A DNA stretch of 64,000 nucleotides from Xenopus tropicalis (taxonomy: Eukaryota > Chordata > Amphibia > Anura > Pipidae): assembly GCF_000004195.4 (NCBI RefSeq), contig NC_030677.2, positions 201,612,713 through 201,676,712 of the forward strand, given 5' to 3'. The notes under the pieces were generated by a model. It was not told the DNA's origin. It did not search any database and saw only the letters and a program-made list of their open reading frames with translations. The translations under genes were made by a program, and so were the position numbers. This document shows positions 31,791 to 44,546 of this stretch, piece by piece (the stretch's first letter is position 1; the number at the start of each line of letters is the position of its first letter).

Positions 31791-33221
31791 GCAAGTGGGA
31801 TCAGTTATCCGGAAAGCTCCAAATGACAGGAAAGGCATTTCCAATAGACTCCGTTTTTATCAAATAATTCCGATTTTTAAAAGCCTGTTCACCTTTGAGT
31901 TAACTTTTAGTATGATGTAGTGAGTAATATTTGGGACAATTTGCAATTGGTCTTCACTTTTTATTGTTTGTAGTTTTTTAGTTATTTTTTTGTTTAGCAG
32001 CTCTCCAGTTTGGAGTTTCAGCAGCTATCTGGTTGCTGGGGTCCAAATTACCTTAGCAACCAGGGAGTGGTTTGAATGAGAGGCTGGTATATGAATAGGA
32101 AAGGACCTGAATAGAAAAAAAATTATAAAAAGTAACAACAACAATAAAACTGTAGCCTCACAGAGCAATAGTATTTTGGCTGCCGGGGTCAGTGACCCCC
32201 ATATGAAAGCTGCAATAAGTTAGAAGAAGGCAAATTGTTAAAAATCTATAAGAAATAAATAATAAAGACCAATTGAAAACTTGCTCAAAATAGGCCATTC
32301 TATAACATATTAAAGTTAACTTAACAATTATTTCCTTTTTCTCTGTAATAATAAAACAGTACCTGTACTTGATCCCAACTAAGATATAATTACCCCTTAT
32401 TGGGGCAGAACAGCCCTATTGGGTTTATTTAATGGTTAAATGATTCCCTTTTCTCTGTAATAATAAAACAGTACCTGTACTTGATCCCAACTAAGATATA
32501 ATTACCCCTTATTGGGGCAGAACAGCCCTATTGGGTTTATTTAATGGTTAAATGATTCCCTTTTCTCTGTAATAATAAAACAGTACCTGTACTTGATCCC
32601 AACTAAGATATAATTACCCCTTATTGGGGCAGAACAGCCCTATTGGGTTTATTTCATGGTTAAATGATTCCCTTTTCTCTGTAATAATAAAACAGTACCT
32701 GTACTTGATCCCAACTAAGATATAATTACCCCTTATTGGGGCAGAACAGCCCTATTGGGTTTATTTAATGGTGAAATGATTCCCTTTTCTCTGTAATAAT
32801 AAAACAGTACCTGTACTTGATCCCAACTAAGATATAATTACCCCTTATTGGGGGTAGAACAGCCCTATTGGGTTTATTTAATGGTTAAATGATTCCCTTT
32901 TCTCTGTAATAATAAAACAGTACCTGTACTTGATCCCAACTAAGATATAATTACCCCTTATTGGGGGCAGAACAGCCCTATTGGGTTTATTTAATGGTTA
33001 AATGATTCCCTTTTCTCTGTAATAATAAAACAGTACCTGTACTTGATCCCAACTAAGATATAATTAATCCCTACTGGAGGCAAACAATCCTGTTGGTTTT
33101 ATTTAATGTTAAACAATTTTTTTTTGGTGGATTTAAGGTAGGGGGATCCAAATTATGCAAAGGTTCCTTATCCGGAAAACCCCAGGTCCCAAGCAGCCTG
33201 GATAACAGGTCCCATTGCCTG
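31791..33221. mobile_element. TA-type satellite MITE, locus D (about 7 units), with a nested TTAA MITE
   Basis: The left end is degenerate (TGGGATCAGTTATCCGGAAA); the right end is GGATAACAGGTCCCATTGCCTG. About seven ~114-bp units occupy 32335-33070. The left arm is separated from the array by a hairpin-like TTAA MITE at 31882-32326. Confidence 0.85.
31882..32326. mobile_element. TTAA-type MITE nested in locus D
   Basis: Begins TTCACCTTTGAGTTAACTTTTAGTATG and ends ACATATTAAAGTTAACTTAA. It carries the GGGGTCAGTGACCCCCATATG core of the family at 3690 and 12780. It interrupts the flank of the satellite MITE, so it is younger than that insertion. Confidence 0.65.
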
Positions 33222-34310
33222 TATTACTTTGAGAAGGAAATATTCCACTTGGGCACTAGGTGGAGACAAAGAGCCAGTGTAACCTGCAATTATTATACCA
33301 ATAACTATTTAACTGTGTATTCACCCAGTCCAGGATGCTTTCTAATAACAACCAGTTTACCTCATATCCCTAGTATTTCACATAACCCCCAGTGCTTGTC
33401 AAAACATAAATATATGCTATGCTGCACCAACAAACTGCAGGGTAGTTCCTACATAGCAAAGGCCTCCCCATCTGGCATGAAAGTGGAAAGGCTGGTGTGT
33501 GAAGCATGACTGCATGGGGTATATAATGTATCAACTGGCACACAATGCAAGGTTACTCCATGGTGTAAAGTGTGTGGGGAGAGTTGCTGTGTATGGGACC
33601 ATACTGAGTGACATGTTATTGGCTTTACCTACCTATATTAGATTTGCCTGTGTTTAGATATGGTACCCGCTAAAGGAAAAAAAGTGTCTTACTGAAGGAT
33701 TGGTTTCCCGAGGCACAGTTAAAGGCAGATCTTCTACTGTGCCCACTGCTGCTCTAAAAAATGCCTGTTGGCACGGTGCCGAAATCCTGCCCCAGTGTGG
33801 GATATATGAATAGGATTTTCAGTGGCAGAAGCTGGCACCTATTGCATAAAAGCAGCAAGCTCTTTCAGTACACAAAGTACTGTACAGTGTGCAATGTTCT
33901 CTGTAATGGACTGGGGCCCACAGACGGTACAGTGCGCCCCTGCATATCCTGGGATTGTGCTCCCCAATATGGACTATACCCATACACTTGCTTTGTGCAG
34001 AAGCAGAGGGCAGGATACCCCATTCCCAAGGGCTAAACTGAGTAACCCAAGTTCCCAATTATATTACATGGGGGCTTGATACGCTGAAGATATCTGTGTG
34101 CCAATATAAATAAAGTTGGGGCGCCCTAGGAAACCCAGTTGAATACTCTGTGTGCACTTTTATAAGTAGCACTTTACACAAAATAGTATACGAGAGTGAG
34201 CAGTCGGCAGCTCTGGATTCTTAGTGACCCATAACCCTTTGAGATCCGACACACCGCCAATTCCATTGGGCAGGATAGTGTTTATCACATATTTATATAT
34301 CACAATTAAA

Positions 34311-34462
34311 GTGGCCATACATGGGCAGTTTTAAAAGAGAAGGAAAGACCAAAGAAGGAAGAGGATCGCTTTGTTACATATACCCCAGCCGGTGCAGTTT
34401 CCTCCTAACAGGAGGTCCTTCAAACCGATTCGGCATTTTATCTGCACATGTATGGGTCCTCC
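34311..34462. mobile_element. chimeric fragment of TTAA MITEs
   Basis: Starts AAAGTGGCCATACATGGGCAG, an end of the hairpin family, and ends ACATGTATGGGTCC. The middle (GGAAGAGGATCGC...CTCCTAACAGGAG) matches the right half of the MITE at 10425-10920, so one element sits in the other. Confidence 0.55.
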
Positions 34463-35428
34463 AACGGGCCACCATGAGTGATTTCTGGCTAAAAATCGTC
34501 CAGATTTTGATCTACAAAGTGTCAGCCTGGGGCTCCCTAATGTCAGCAATAGAAAAGTCCAGAGAGAGATTAAGCAAGGGATTGCTGGTTCTGAAGCCCG
34601 GGCCCTTGCTGCTAAAAAAACATACTGTGATGATGACAATGAGCACAATCATGAATTACTAAAATCTGCCCAGAGGCATTAAGAACTGGCACAAACCTCC
34701 TCCACCTGGAAGAAGCTGCTATACACTAGTCAGCGGGGACCAGGGGGACAAAAATGGAACCCCTAGCATGGTATATAGAATCAAACCCAAGTAGGGCACA
34801 TATGCTGTAGACTCAGAGGATATAGCTAACACATCTGCTGAGTACATCATCACGCACCACATACTTTCTCTGAACTAGACCAATTTTTGCAAAATTTCAC
34901 CATCCCCCCACTGAGTGCAGCTGAGTCTTCTTACTTACTTAGATAGCCCAATAACCTTGGTAGAAGTAGCTGAAGCCACTGGAAGCCTCCCCCAGGCACA
35001 GATGGTCTACCAATAGCTTGGTACCACCTCCTAAGCAAGGATCTAGCGCCAAGGCTGTACTCCACTTTGTTAGGGGCAAGGGAGGCTGGAATGAAGTAAT
35101 AACATTTATTGTTCACCCAGATAAAACTGAGTTCATGCCCAAAAAAAGCAAGAATGGCAGTACCTATGGAATATATAAAGTAAGTTTGGCATAGGCCCCA
35201 CTTTAATCTCCTTTCTCTCTCTCCAGTTGCACAGATTTGCATCAATAATGTCCTCCCAAATCCTCCCCCTCCCCTGTGGTACCAGACAGGGCTGCTCTCT
35301 TTGCCCTCTCTTATTCACCCTTGCCATTAAACCCCTATGCCATACTAATTCACCAATCATCCCATGTGCGTGGACTCCAATGTGGGAGACTAGAGGAGAA
35401 GATAGCACTGTGCACAGATGATGTTCAC

Positions 35429-35853
35429 TTAAAGGAACAGTAACACCAAAAAATGAAAGTGTATAAAAGTAACTAAAATATAATGTGCTGCTGCCCTGCA
35501 CTGGTAAAAGTTGTGTGTTTACTTCAGAAAGTCTACTATAATTTATATAAATAAGCTGCTATGTAGCCATGGAGGCAGCCATTCAAAGGAGAAAAGGCAC
35601 AGGCACATAGCAGATAACAGATAAAACATCATTGTATTCTACAGAGCTTATCTGTTATCTGCTATGTAACCTGTGCCTTTTCTCCTTTTTTCCAGCTTGA
35701 ACGGCTGCCCCCGGGGCTACACAGCAGCTTATTATATAAATTATAGTAGTGTTACTGTAGCAAACACACCAGTTTTACCAGTGCAGGGCAACAGTGCATT
35801 ATATTTTTATTACTTTAAAGCTCTTTCATTTTTTGGTGTTACTGTTCCTTTAA
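35429..35853. mobile_element. palindromic TTAA MITE inserted in the LINE
   Basis: TTAAAGGAACAGTAACACC at the left and GGTGTTACTGTTCCTTTAA at the right, exact inverted ends with TTAA at 35429-35432 and 35850-35853. The whole 425 bp is nearly self-complementary (CCTTTTCTCCTT, TGTTATCTGCTATGT and so on in both arms) around a centre near 35635. It sits directly after the reverse transcriptase CTDD motif. Confidence 0.92.
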
Positions 35854-36652
35854 CGAAGAAATTAGCAAATTTAGCGTATTTAGTGGGCACAAGATTAACA
35901 AAAGCAAGTCAACTCTCTTCTCTCTCCAGGCTCACTGGGGAAAAGGGAATGTCTGTGGCCTTAAGTGGGTTGTTAAATTTAGATACTTAGGTCCCACAGA
36001 TTATGGGACCCAAACCCCAAAAAGCTTGTATCTGATCAGTACAAGATGCTTATAACATCTCTAGGATCTCCAACTGAGGCAGCCAAATGCAAACTGGAGG
36101 GTGATATTCCCCATCTAGATGATATGTGGGGGGGGGGGATGTAACAAATGGCCTGTACAGTCACTCTATCTCCACAAAAGACAGCATGGTTCAGTTCAGA
36201 ATAGCTCATAGGACCTATATTACGCCACAATTCACAAATACCGGTCAAAACAAAATACTTAAGTGACCACATCCTTCTACCAGGGATTCTGTCCCCAGAA
36301 GTGTGCCTGCTTGGTTTAGTTGATGAGCTGGTACCCCTGAATAAAACTAGAACCCTCCTGAGAACACTATATTTCTATGCTAAGAAATGATGAAGTAGAT
36401 GAGCCCTCATCCACCTACAACTCAACAGTGGATACAACTGGTTAACAGAAGGCTCCCACTTATTAATCTGACGTACCTAGCTGGACAGGGTCATTATCAG
36501 TTTGGCAAAGTGTGGGAACCCTGGCTAGACGCCTGCCCTGAAACTAAAAACTCAATATAATCACACTATCACCACAATAAACTGCTATGCTTCACTTCCG
36601 CAATACTTTGTCTCAAATTGTTTATATGGTGCCTGAACTACACCTATTTACT

Positions 36653-36880
36653 CCTTGTATAATGTCTATGAAGATTTTCATTCATCCAGGTCATGGTATA
36701 TCTAGTATAAATAAATTTAAAGCAACTGGACTTGTTAAGTAATCATTGAAGACGTTTCACTACTCATCCGAGCAGTTGAACTGAAGAAGCTGCTCGGATG
36801 AGTAGTGAAACGTCTTCAATGATTACTTAACAAGTCCAGTTGCTTTAAATTTATTTATACTAGATATCCTTGTATAATGT
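36653..36880. mobile_element. insertion with perfect 78-bp-arm hairpin and 13-bp target duplication (Penelope-like?)
   Basis: Target repeats CCTTGTATAATGT at 36653-36665 and 36868-36880 flank the insert. Arms 36698-36775 and 36790-36867 are perfectly complementary with a 14-base loop. The right arm contains CTGCTCGGATGAGTAGTGAA and ACGTCTTCAATG. A single diverged copy of the left side (GATTTTTATTGATCCAGGTC) is at 38934-38985. The GGATGAG...GAAACGTC words recall termini of Penelope-like elements with hammerhead-type motifs; that link is from memory and unproven. Confidence 0.7.
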
Positions 36881-37295
36881 GTGCTATTCTTAATTATTGC
36901 AACTCTGGATCATAACACACACTCTGTACTCTTGTGTTATGTTGTTTGAACAAAAATAAAACCCTTTAAAAAAACGTGTCTATTTTCTAGTTTCTCTTTC
37001 TCCTCTGCTGAAGGCAATTGCCCCATTTTGCTGAACACAACCCATCACTCAGTCAACAGGTACAGCATGTAGGCATCATTTGCTATGGCGGGTCAACTCA
37101 AATGACATTAGTGAGGAGTAACTATTTCTAGAGAAAAATCAGTATTTAAAGCACAAGAGCTGAGAACATGCTGGACCCAAAGAACAGAAGGGAGGCCAAA
37201 TCACTACTATGGGAAGCAGCAGCTGGGCTGCCCACAGACCTGGCACCTCACTGGCACAGCTCCTGGAGGCACTTTGATGGCAGGGCTGGTCGCTT

Positions 37296-37440
37296 TTTAT
37301 ATAGTTACATAGGGTTGAAAAAAGACCAGAGTCCATCAAGGTTAACCCATCCAAGTAAACCCAGCACCCACAACCTATACTTACCAATCTATCCACTCAC
37401 ATACATAAACTATATATACAACCACTAATACTAACTGTAT
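37296..37440 (-). mobile_element. LINE-like 3' fragment, reversed
   Basis: ATAGTTACATAGGGTTGAAA, then GGTTAACCCATCCAAGTAAA and TATATACAACCACTAATACT match the reverse complement of 14560-14735. It is 5'-truncated. Confidence 0.6.
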
Positions 37441-38933
37441 ATAATGTGTATTTGGAAATGCAATTTTGGAAATTTCTCTTAATACTGAGATAGCAGAGGA
37501 GGAACTGCTCTTTCTGGTTTGTGACTCCTTTACTTATTACCATTATTAGAAGCATCCAAAAAGTTCAGGGGTAAAGGAGTGCTATTCCAGACATGTTACT
37601 TGCTTAAACTCTCTGTAAAGATTTAGGTTAGTCTCTGGTAAGTACAGAAAGCATTCTCTGTAAGAGTAGATATATTTTATTATGTATATTTCTGAATTAT
37701 ATAGAAGGAAGAGTGTGGGATCACCCTGGGGTAAAGCATAAAACCAGAAAATGTTATCTTGGTAGCAAAATAGCAGCACTTCTGAGGGTTACTAGGCTGG
37801 TGCCTACAGCCAATCTTAATCTTCCATACAGGCAGAACGGGTCTGTAGGGACCACTAGATGTGCATCAGTATAGTCGTGTAATGTCAAAAATCACTGGTA
37901 CATTTGCAGTTATATGGAAAGGCTTCTAAACAGTTTATGTACAAGGCTCTGCAAGATGAGAGAGATGCACATAGAGGGCCCCCACAAAACTCCAGATGTC
38001 ATAGGAAGAGCGATGGATATAAGATGGGAACTCTTTTGTTCTCCAACCTCCAGCCCTTCATTTGTCATTGCTGCATTTCAAGAGCAGGTTGAACGGCCCT
38101 TTTTTATATTAATAAAAATGGATCATTGCCTTGGACTTGCTTTGTGCCTTCAGCTACCAGTGTTGGACTGGAATGCCAGGGTCCCACCGGTAAATTTAGA
38201 CACTAGGGCCACTGTCCAAACTATTTCTCCTCCTTTCTTCACTCAACCTCTTTATTCTCCTAGTCTTTTTTCTTTACATACTAGCATCTATCCTTCCATC
38301 TACTTCTCCTCTTTGTTCCCAGAAATAAGTGATGCCCATGAGGTAGGCTAAATGTTTAGGAGAAGGAGGCACCCCTGACACTTGGGCCCAAAGGGAAAAA
38401 AACAATATAGGGATTCATCTATCTTGCCATCTATTTTGTCTTTAAACTGTGTGTTGCTGGGTATCAGAGACAGTTTGGCACTTGTTTTAATTGTGACCTC
38501 TAACTTAGTGTCTTCAGCTACCTACAGATTTGTCTTTGGCCAGGAGTTGCTGGCGTATCATATGACTTCTTTGGAATGGCAGCATGTTTAGCATCAATGT
38601 TTATTTCAGATTAAATCCCTGTGACATTAAGTATGACTTTTGCAATGCGTTCTGCTTTTGTTGACCTTCAACGAGTAAAGACAAGTCACTTAGCTACTGA
38701 ATTCCCTTTATTGCCATCGAGGCAATGTGCCCTGCTCGCTGTTTTACATTTCTGAAGAAAATAAAATGGCTTTCCAAAGAATAATATCACGTAATGTCCC
38801 TTACAGTGTTGCACCAAATGAATTTTCCTGCCCAGCTAGAAGGTAGAACTGGTCCAATAAAGGGGTTGTAAAACTTCATTCTGAATTGAATATGTTTAAA
38901 GTTCTTTCTAATTAAATACGGTTTGCATTTGTC

Positions 38934-38990
38934 TATAAAGATTTTTATTGATCCAGGTCATGGTTTATAGAATCAACAAAGCAACTGAGC
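38934..38990 (+). mobile_element. diverged copy of the 36.67-kb insert
   Basis: TGTCTATAAAGATTTTTATT, then GATCCAGGTCATGGTTTATA and AAGCAACTGAGCTTG, about 80% like 36661-36740 by eye, without the hairpin partner arm. Confidence 0.5.
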
Positions 38991-39019
38991 TTGCATGGAA
39001 TGGAGTCCCAAGCCACTCT

Positions 39020-39276
39020 TGGGTGTAATAAGTGTTGGGGAGCATGAAAAAAGTTCCAAAAAAAGGCCAAATACAGGCTGTGATTGGCTATTTGGTATCC
39101 CCATGTGGCCTGCAGGAGGCTTTGCTTAGAGTAAAACTGTGTCTCTGGGCTTCCAAAACTTGTCTCCAAGCCGGAAATGTAAAAGTGGCTCCTACTCTGA
39201 GGCCACTGGGAGCAACATTAAAGGGATCGGTGAGCAACATGTTGCCCCTGAGCCACTGGTTGGGGATCCCTGCTTT
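39020..39276. mobile_element. hAT-like MITE fragment, GTTGCCCCTGAG family
   Basis: GGCTGTGATTGGCTATTTGG through CAACATGTTGCCCCTGAGCC to TTGGGGATCCCTGC. It is closest to the copy at 53941-54155, with which it shares CCCATGTGGCCTGCAGGAGG, a segment differing from the copies at 3318 and 17814. So there are two subfamilies. Confidence 0.65.
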
Positions 39277-40146
39277 AGGGAAACACTATCACTGTTATCC
39301 AATTACAATGGTTCCACCAGTGACAATGGTACAATGATATTCACTGAGGCTGGAGCAACTATTCCTAAACAGTAGAGGGGACCTGTAACACCATATGCAT
39401 TTTCATTGGCTTAAAGCTGACCATACACATTCCAATAAAACTGCTTTAGCTTGAGTCCATAGCTTATTGACCTGTGTATAGTGTCCTCCTGAGGAGCAGC
39501 CCAAAAGCAGCCACATATCTATCAGGTAGGGTTGAAAATCCCACTCGATGAAGACCACCTTGGCATGTGGATGTGATTCCAATAATTTTGTCCCTTAGCC
39601 AACATAACCCTGATTTGGCCCAGCCCATGGGACCCGTGTATGGGGTCCTTCTGCTTAAGAGCTACCCAAAAGCAGCCACATATCTGTCAGGCAGTGTTGA
39701 AAATCTCACTGAGCAAAGACCACCTTGGCATGTGGATGTGGTCCCCACCTGCAGTTTGATCCAATTGTTTGCCCACTGGGCCAACAATCAGATCAGCCTG
39801 GTTTGGCCTATAACACGGGAAGCCAACTCAATCAGGCAAACATCCACTTGGCAACTTCACCAAGTAGAAAGATCTTTATACATATGTATGGCCAAGGATT
39901 GCTCCACTGCCCCGCATGTTACGTACCTATACAGGAGGCTTCTCCAATCAGAAACTATTCTGCATAGGCTGGGCATATTGTTGCTTAATCCCTTACTGCA
40001 CTCTGATTTAAAGGGGAAATTGTGGTTTCAACCAACAGATTACTGTAGTGGTATGGCATAGAAAACATTTATTGTATGTGATACCACTAATCTGTTTGGT
40101 TCAGATTGGTGGTAAATTACATGCAATAGATGGCTTCTTTCTCTCC

Positions 40147-41023
40147 TTAAAGGTACACTGTCATGGGAAAACATGTTTTTTTTTTTCAACATGTTTTCCC
40201 ATGACATGTGACATCAGTGAATAGAGCTTCTTCGGCAGAATCCTGCATTGTAATCTGTTTTTCACAAACACAAACAGATTTTTTTATATTTAATTTTAAA
40301 ATTTCACATGGGGCTAGCCATATTCTTCATTTCCCAGGGTGCCACAGCCATGTGACCTGTGCTCTGATAAACTTCAGTCACACTTTACTGCTGCGCTGCA
40401 AGTTGGAGTGATATCCCCCCCCCCTCACCCCCAGCAGCCGATCAGCAGAACAATGGGAAGGGAGCAAGATAGCAGCTCCCAGTAGGTATCAGAATAGCAC
40501 TCAATAGTAAGAAATCCAAGTCCGGCTTGGGACTCCTCCAGTTACATGGGAGTAGGAGAAACAAAAGGTTAGCTGAAAGCAGTTCTAATGTGTAGCGCTG
40601 GCTCCTTCTGAAAGCTCAGACTCAGGCACACTTTACTGCTGCGCTGCAAGTTGGAGTGATATCCCCCCTCCCCCAGCAGCCGATCAGCAGAACAATGGGA
40701 AGGGAGCAAGATAGCAGCTCCCAGTAGGTATCAGAATAGCACTCAATAGTAAGAAATCCAAGTCCGACTTGGGACTCCTCCAGTTCCATGGGAGTAGAAG
40801 AAACAATAGGTTAGCTGAAAGCAGTTCTAATGTGTAGCGCTGGCTGAAAGCTCAGACTCAGGCACAATGCACTGAGATGGCGCCTACACACCAATATTAC
40901 AGCTACAAATACATTGGTTGGTTCAAGAATAAAAGTTTAAATGGCAGAGGGAATTATTTGCTGTGTAACAGTGTCATTTAGAAATATAAAGTACCCCATA
41001 AAATCATGACAGAATCCCTTTAA
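40147..41023. mobile_element. TTAA element with 240-bp tandem units, locus 2 (complete, about 2 units)
   Basis: TTAAAGGTACACTGTCATG at the left and CATGACAGAATCCCTTTAA at the right, with TTAA at 40147-40150 and 41020-41023: a complete piggyBac-like non-autonomous element. A 22-base hairpin AACATG...CATGTT lies just inside the left end. Units are reversed relative to loci 1 and 3. No transposase. Confidence 0.88.
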
Positions 41024-41450
41024 AACAGTTACATTAGTTGTTTTAAAACCTTTAAATTGAAATAGAGGTTTCCCAGCACCTTTCATAGCTCATTTTAGTG
41101 AACCTGGAGAATGGCAACCGGCATTGCCTTAAACTGATCTGTAGTTTGGAGAGCTACTGTGTATAGTTCCCTCTCTGGGCCTGTGTATCAGTGTCAGCTC
41201 AAGAATTATACAAACCCACACTTAACCCTTAGTGGCCTTCAGATTCTCCCCTGTCCCACGGCTTTGGGCCAGCCCGCTGATATACATAGCACTAGTGGGG
41301 GCAAGTGGCTACCAAGGATACATGCTTATACATACAAGGCATATTTGTAATACTGATAAATACTGGTGGGATTATATGACAATGTAACAATTCATAAACA
41401 AATCTGCCCCCGCATCTGCCCCAGCTATTAAATGGAATCACAATAATACC

Positions 41451-42331
41451 TGTGGGAGACAACCCTACCCACTTTTCCCTATTTCACAGTTTTACTGAGC
41501 GTGGAATTGAGCATTCTCATGGAATCAGACTGCGCATAAAGGCAACGCAAGATTGCAGAGCTATCAAGTGCCAACATAACACAATACTGAACACACTTAG
41601 CATGTCAAACTCTGAAGAATATTAAAGGGAAACTCCTTCTCCACAGCTTACAGACAGCATGCAGGAACTACATAACCCACAATGCATTGCACTGAGATGT
41701 TCCTTTCCTTATTGACATTACATGTGCAGCAGGGGATTGTGGGATTGGGAGGAGGCAGGCTGAAGGCAGGCTGAGGACAGGCGACTACTGTTACATTTTA
41801 TTTGAGTCTCAAAGTAGCCAGCCAGATCAGCAGGGGAACAGGGGGCGGGGCTTAGGGAACGTTCCTTGAAATTGTGTTTACTTTTCAAAAAGCTTAAAGG
41901 GTGGAGTTTAGAAAGAGTATAAATGGAGGGAGTGTCAGAGGAAGGAGAGAATGTTTCATGGGACGAAGGTTCAGGGAGGAAGTCAAATGACCTGCAGAGG
42001 CAACTGAAACAGGTTAGTGAGAATGGGCAGCTAAAAGCTCCACCAAGGCATGAGTGGGAGTAGCTTCCCAGCGGGTACCTGCCAGTCAGGGTTGGAGTGG
42101 ATATTAAGGGAGTAGGAAGGCCCTCTGGAGTTCAATGGTGCCAAACAATGTTGGACCCTGTACCTGGCAAGGCTGGTGTTTTGGGGCTAAGCCCTGTTAA
42201 GGAAGGGGGGGAGACCATGGCGAAGTAAGAAATAAAGCATTGGATCTTACTACTCCCGGCAACCTTTGTGTTTCCTAGTGTGGGTAACAGTAATCTGGAG
42301 GGAATTACCTGCAGGTTGTCCCCGGGACTAA
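41451..42331 (+). other. possible solo LTR or promoter-like segment
   Basis: Reads like a retrotransposon LTR: TG at 41454 (TGTGGGAGACAACCC), a TATA box in GAGTATAAATGGAGGG at about 41915, AATAAA in AAGAAATAAAGCATTGG at about 42229, and an end GGTTGTCCCCGGGACTAACA. I cannot find matching target duplications or a second copy here, so this stays a guess. Confidence 0.3.
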
Positions 42332-43064
42332 CACAATTGTATCAGAGTCATTTATTTTATAGTGATTTTTTGGAGCTAATCATTGGCTAAGGATTGTTTG
42401 TTCGATGCTCCTACAATGTATTTACCCTTTCTTAGAGCCATTTGCAATTCCAATACTTCATAAACAACGATGCCAGATTAGGGTGACCAGACCATTTGGA
42501 AATTCAGGGACACATCTAGAATCCAGCTGGAAGGGCCCTATGCCAGATTCCCTTGTCTATTCTAATGCCCCTTGTATTGGCGGTTACTAGGATTAAATGC
42601 CCCATACCAGTGCAGTCTGCTCTTCTGAGCAACCTCTTGTTATTCCCTGTGACCTTGTAATATTCTCTTATTCAAGACAATTCTTGAGCTGCCCTCCATT
42701 TGTTGAATTCTCTGTGTAACACAGTCAGATGCTCTTATCTTCCCCAACCTTCTCAGCCTTCCGCTGCCGGACTAGACCCGTCTTGTCAAAATACCTCTTT
42801 CTTTTCAAGCTTAAGCTGCTCTCGGTTCACATGAGACCCATCCTGAGGATGAACTAACACTCCCAGTGTAACCCTCACCTTCTCAAGCACAAGTGTGACT
42901 AATAGCCCGACTGGACCAGGTCCACACAATAAGTGCTGAATATTGTCTTGTGTCTCACTTGGTCATGTTTCTCATTTCTTTGAACCTGGAAAGCCAAATC
43001 CTTTCTTCTGTTTCCATATCTGAATTATACTTGATAGTTCTGCTTGGCTCTTTATAAGCCATAA

Positions 43065-43150
43065 CCCAGTGATCCCTAGCCAGTGGCTCACAATGTTCCT
43101 CGCCAACCCCTTTTATGTTGCTCCCACTGACCTCAATGTAGGTTTATTTT
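43065..43150. mobile_element. reversed remnant of the hAT-like GTTGCCCCTGAG family
   Basis: CAGTGATCCCTAGCCAGTGGCTCACAATGTT, then TTGCTCCCACTGACC and TTTTTGAAT match the reverse complement of the right end of the family. Confidence 0.5.
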
Positions 43151-44322
43151 TGAATCTCTAACAAAAAAGAAGAATATAGATATGGGCACCACAGCCAAAT
43201 TATACCTTAAATAGGTAATAAAGGTGCAAACTAGGAGAAAATATATACTCCATAAAATAGCCACAGCCCACCAAAAGAGTAGGGAATGAGGCCAAGAACC
43301 TGTTTATATGCACACTCACTTCAATAAATAAATATCAATCTTTATTAAACATATCAAAAAGTAAAAACAATTAAAACCAAAAAGTTACCCCCAAAATACC
43401 ATCCAAGAACCCGTGCCCAACCACAATTGCTACATGCATGAAGTCGGGACTGGAACCTAATGGTTCACAGACAAACAGCCGCATCCGAATGGGACTCAGT
43501 ATTTGGGTAATTATCAGTAGCATAAACTTGGTTGCGCTGGGAACCCCTGCAGAAAAAGCTTTTGAGAGGGCCCGGCTTGACAGCACGGTTTTTGGTAGGG
43601 CTATCCAGGTCAAAACTGCCCGCCCGGTTTTCCCAATTTGGAAAACCTGCCAGGATTCTTGAAGACTGACGCGGCGATCGGCCAATCGACAATCACTGTC
43701 CTACCCAGTGACTTCACACCCGCTTCCCTGCCTGGAGTTCCTGGGTAGGAGAGGGGGCAACCCTGATCTTCATACATTCAGAGCCCATGTCTTTCTGCCA
43801 TTAAAATACACATGGTGTCAGTAATATATCAGTCAATATGTTAATTCTCAGATATTACTACAGTTAACCACAGCAATAGCAAGACTTCAAAGTAATGCCC
43901 CCCAGCATATAGTTTTAATGGTCTCTTTCCAAATAACCTTGGACAAGATGATTTACTGTATGATGATGGGTTACAGTAATTGCAAAAGGCAGATTCTCGT
44001 TGAGCCCCCTCTAGCAGACACCTTAGGAGTCATTTATGACGTGCAGGGCAGGGGTCATAGTGCAAAAATGTACAGCATAGAGCCCTGTCTCAGTTCAGCA
44101 GTGCTGTGTTCATGAGCGGTGGGCAGGTGTAGGCGTGTAGGCATCTTCCCTCCTGCCCTCTAACATCCACTTCCTTTGGAACATAATGGAGCCCTCATTT
44201 GCCCTATGGCAGCTTGTAAGGACAGACCCACCGGTGTAGCACCTCTACACTCAACACCAGATTTTATTATCCACTGTGAGGTGCAGAGCACAACCAGACT
44301 CTGGGCATAGGTGCTCTACAAA

Positions 44323-44546
44323 CAGTGTCGGATTGGGGTGCCAAGGGCCCACCAGAAAACCTTAGCCCTTAGGCCCACTCTCCAGACCACCTTTCCTCTC
44401 CTGTTCCTCCATTTCTTCTCATATAGAATTGAGTAATGGCCATGGTATAGGCATACAAGGCAAATGGTTGGGTGAGCAGGAGGGCCCACTGACACCTGGG
44501 CCCACCGGGAGTTTTCCTGGTATCCTGGTGGGCCAGTCCAACACTG
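44323..44546. mobile_element. MITE with CAGTGTCGGATTGG ends
   Basis: 224 bp from CAGTGTCGGATTGGGG to CCAGTCCAACACTG, inverted ends of about 14 bp. The interior is partly self-complementary (GGGCCCACCAGAAAACC / TTTTCCTGGTATCC, GGTGGGCC). A diverged half of the family starts at 38158 (CAGTGTTGGACTGGAATG). Confidence 0.65.

Larger units (their letters stand above)
34660..36975 (+). pseudogene. decayed L1/Tx1-like LINE, reverse transcriptase remnant
   Basis: At 35278-35340 the translation GTRQGCSLCPLLFTLAIKPL is the conserved G-x-R-Q-G-C-P-L-S-P-L-L-F block of L1-type reverse transcriptases. At 35401-35430 KIALCTDDVHL stands where the catalytic YADD motif belongs, so the site is degenerate. After a 425-bp MITE, SGHKINKSKS (about 35889-35920) and FRYLG (about 35975) continue the same protein. 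The 3' end is an A-rich tail near 36950-36975 (ACAAAAATAAAACCC). Stops and frameshifts are frequent; the left border is uncertain. Confidence 0.72.

Noticed and set aside
41451..42331. A host gene promoter with TATA box and poly(A) signal
   Set aside because: No coding exon follows in either direction; a solo LTR explains the pair of signals better, and even that is weak.
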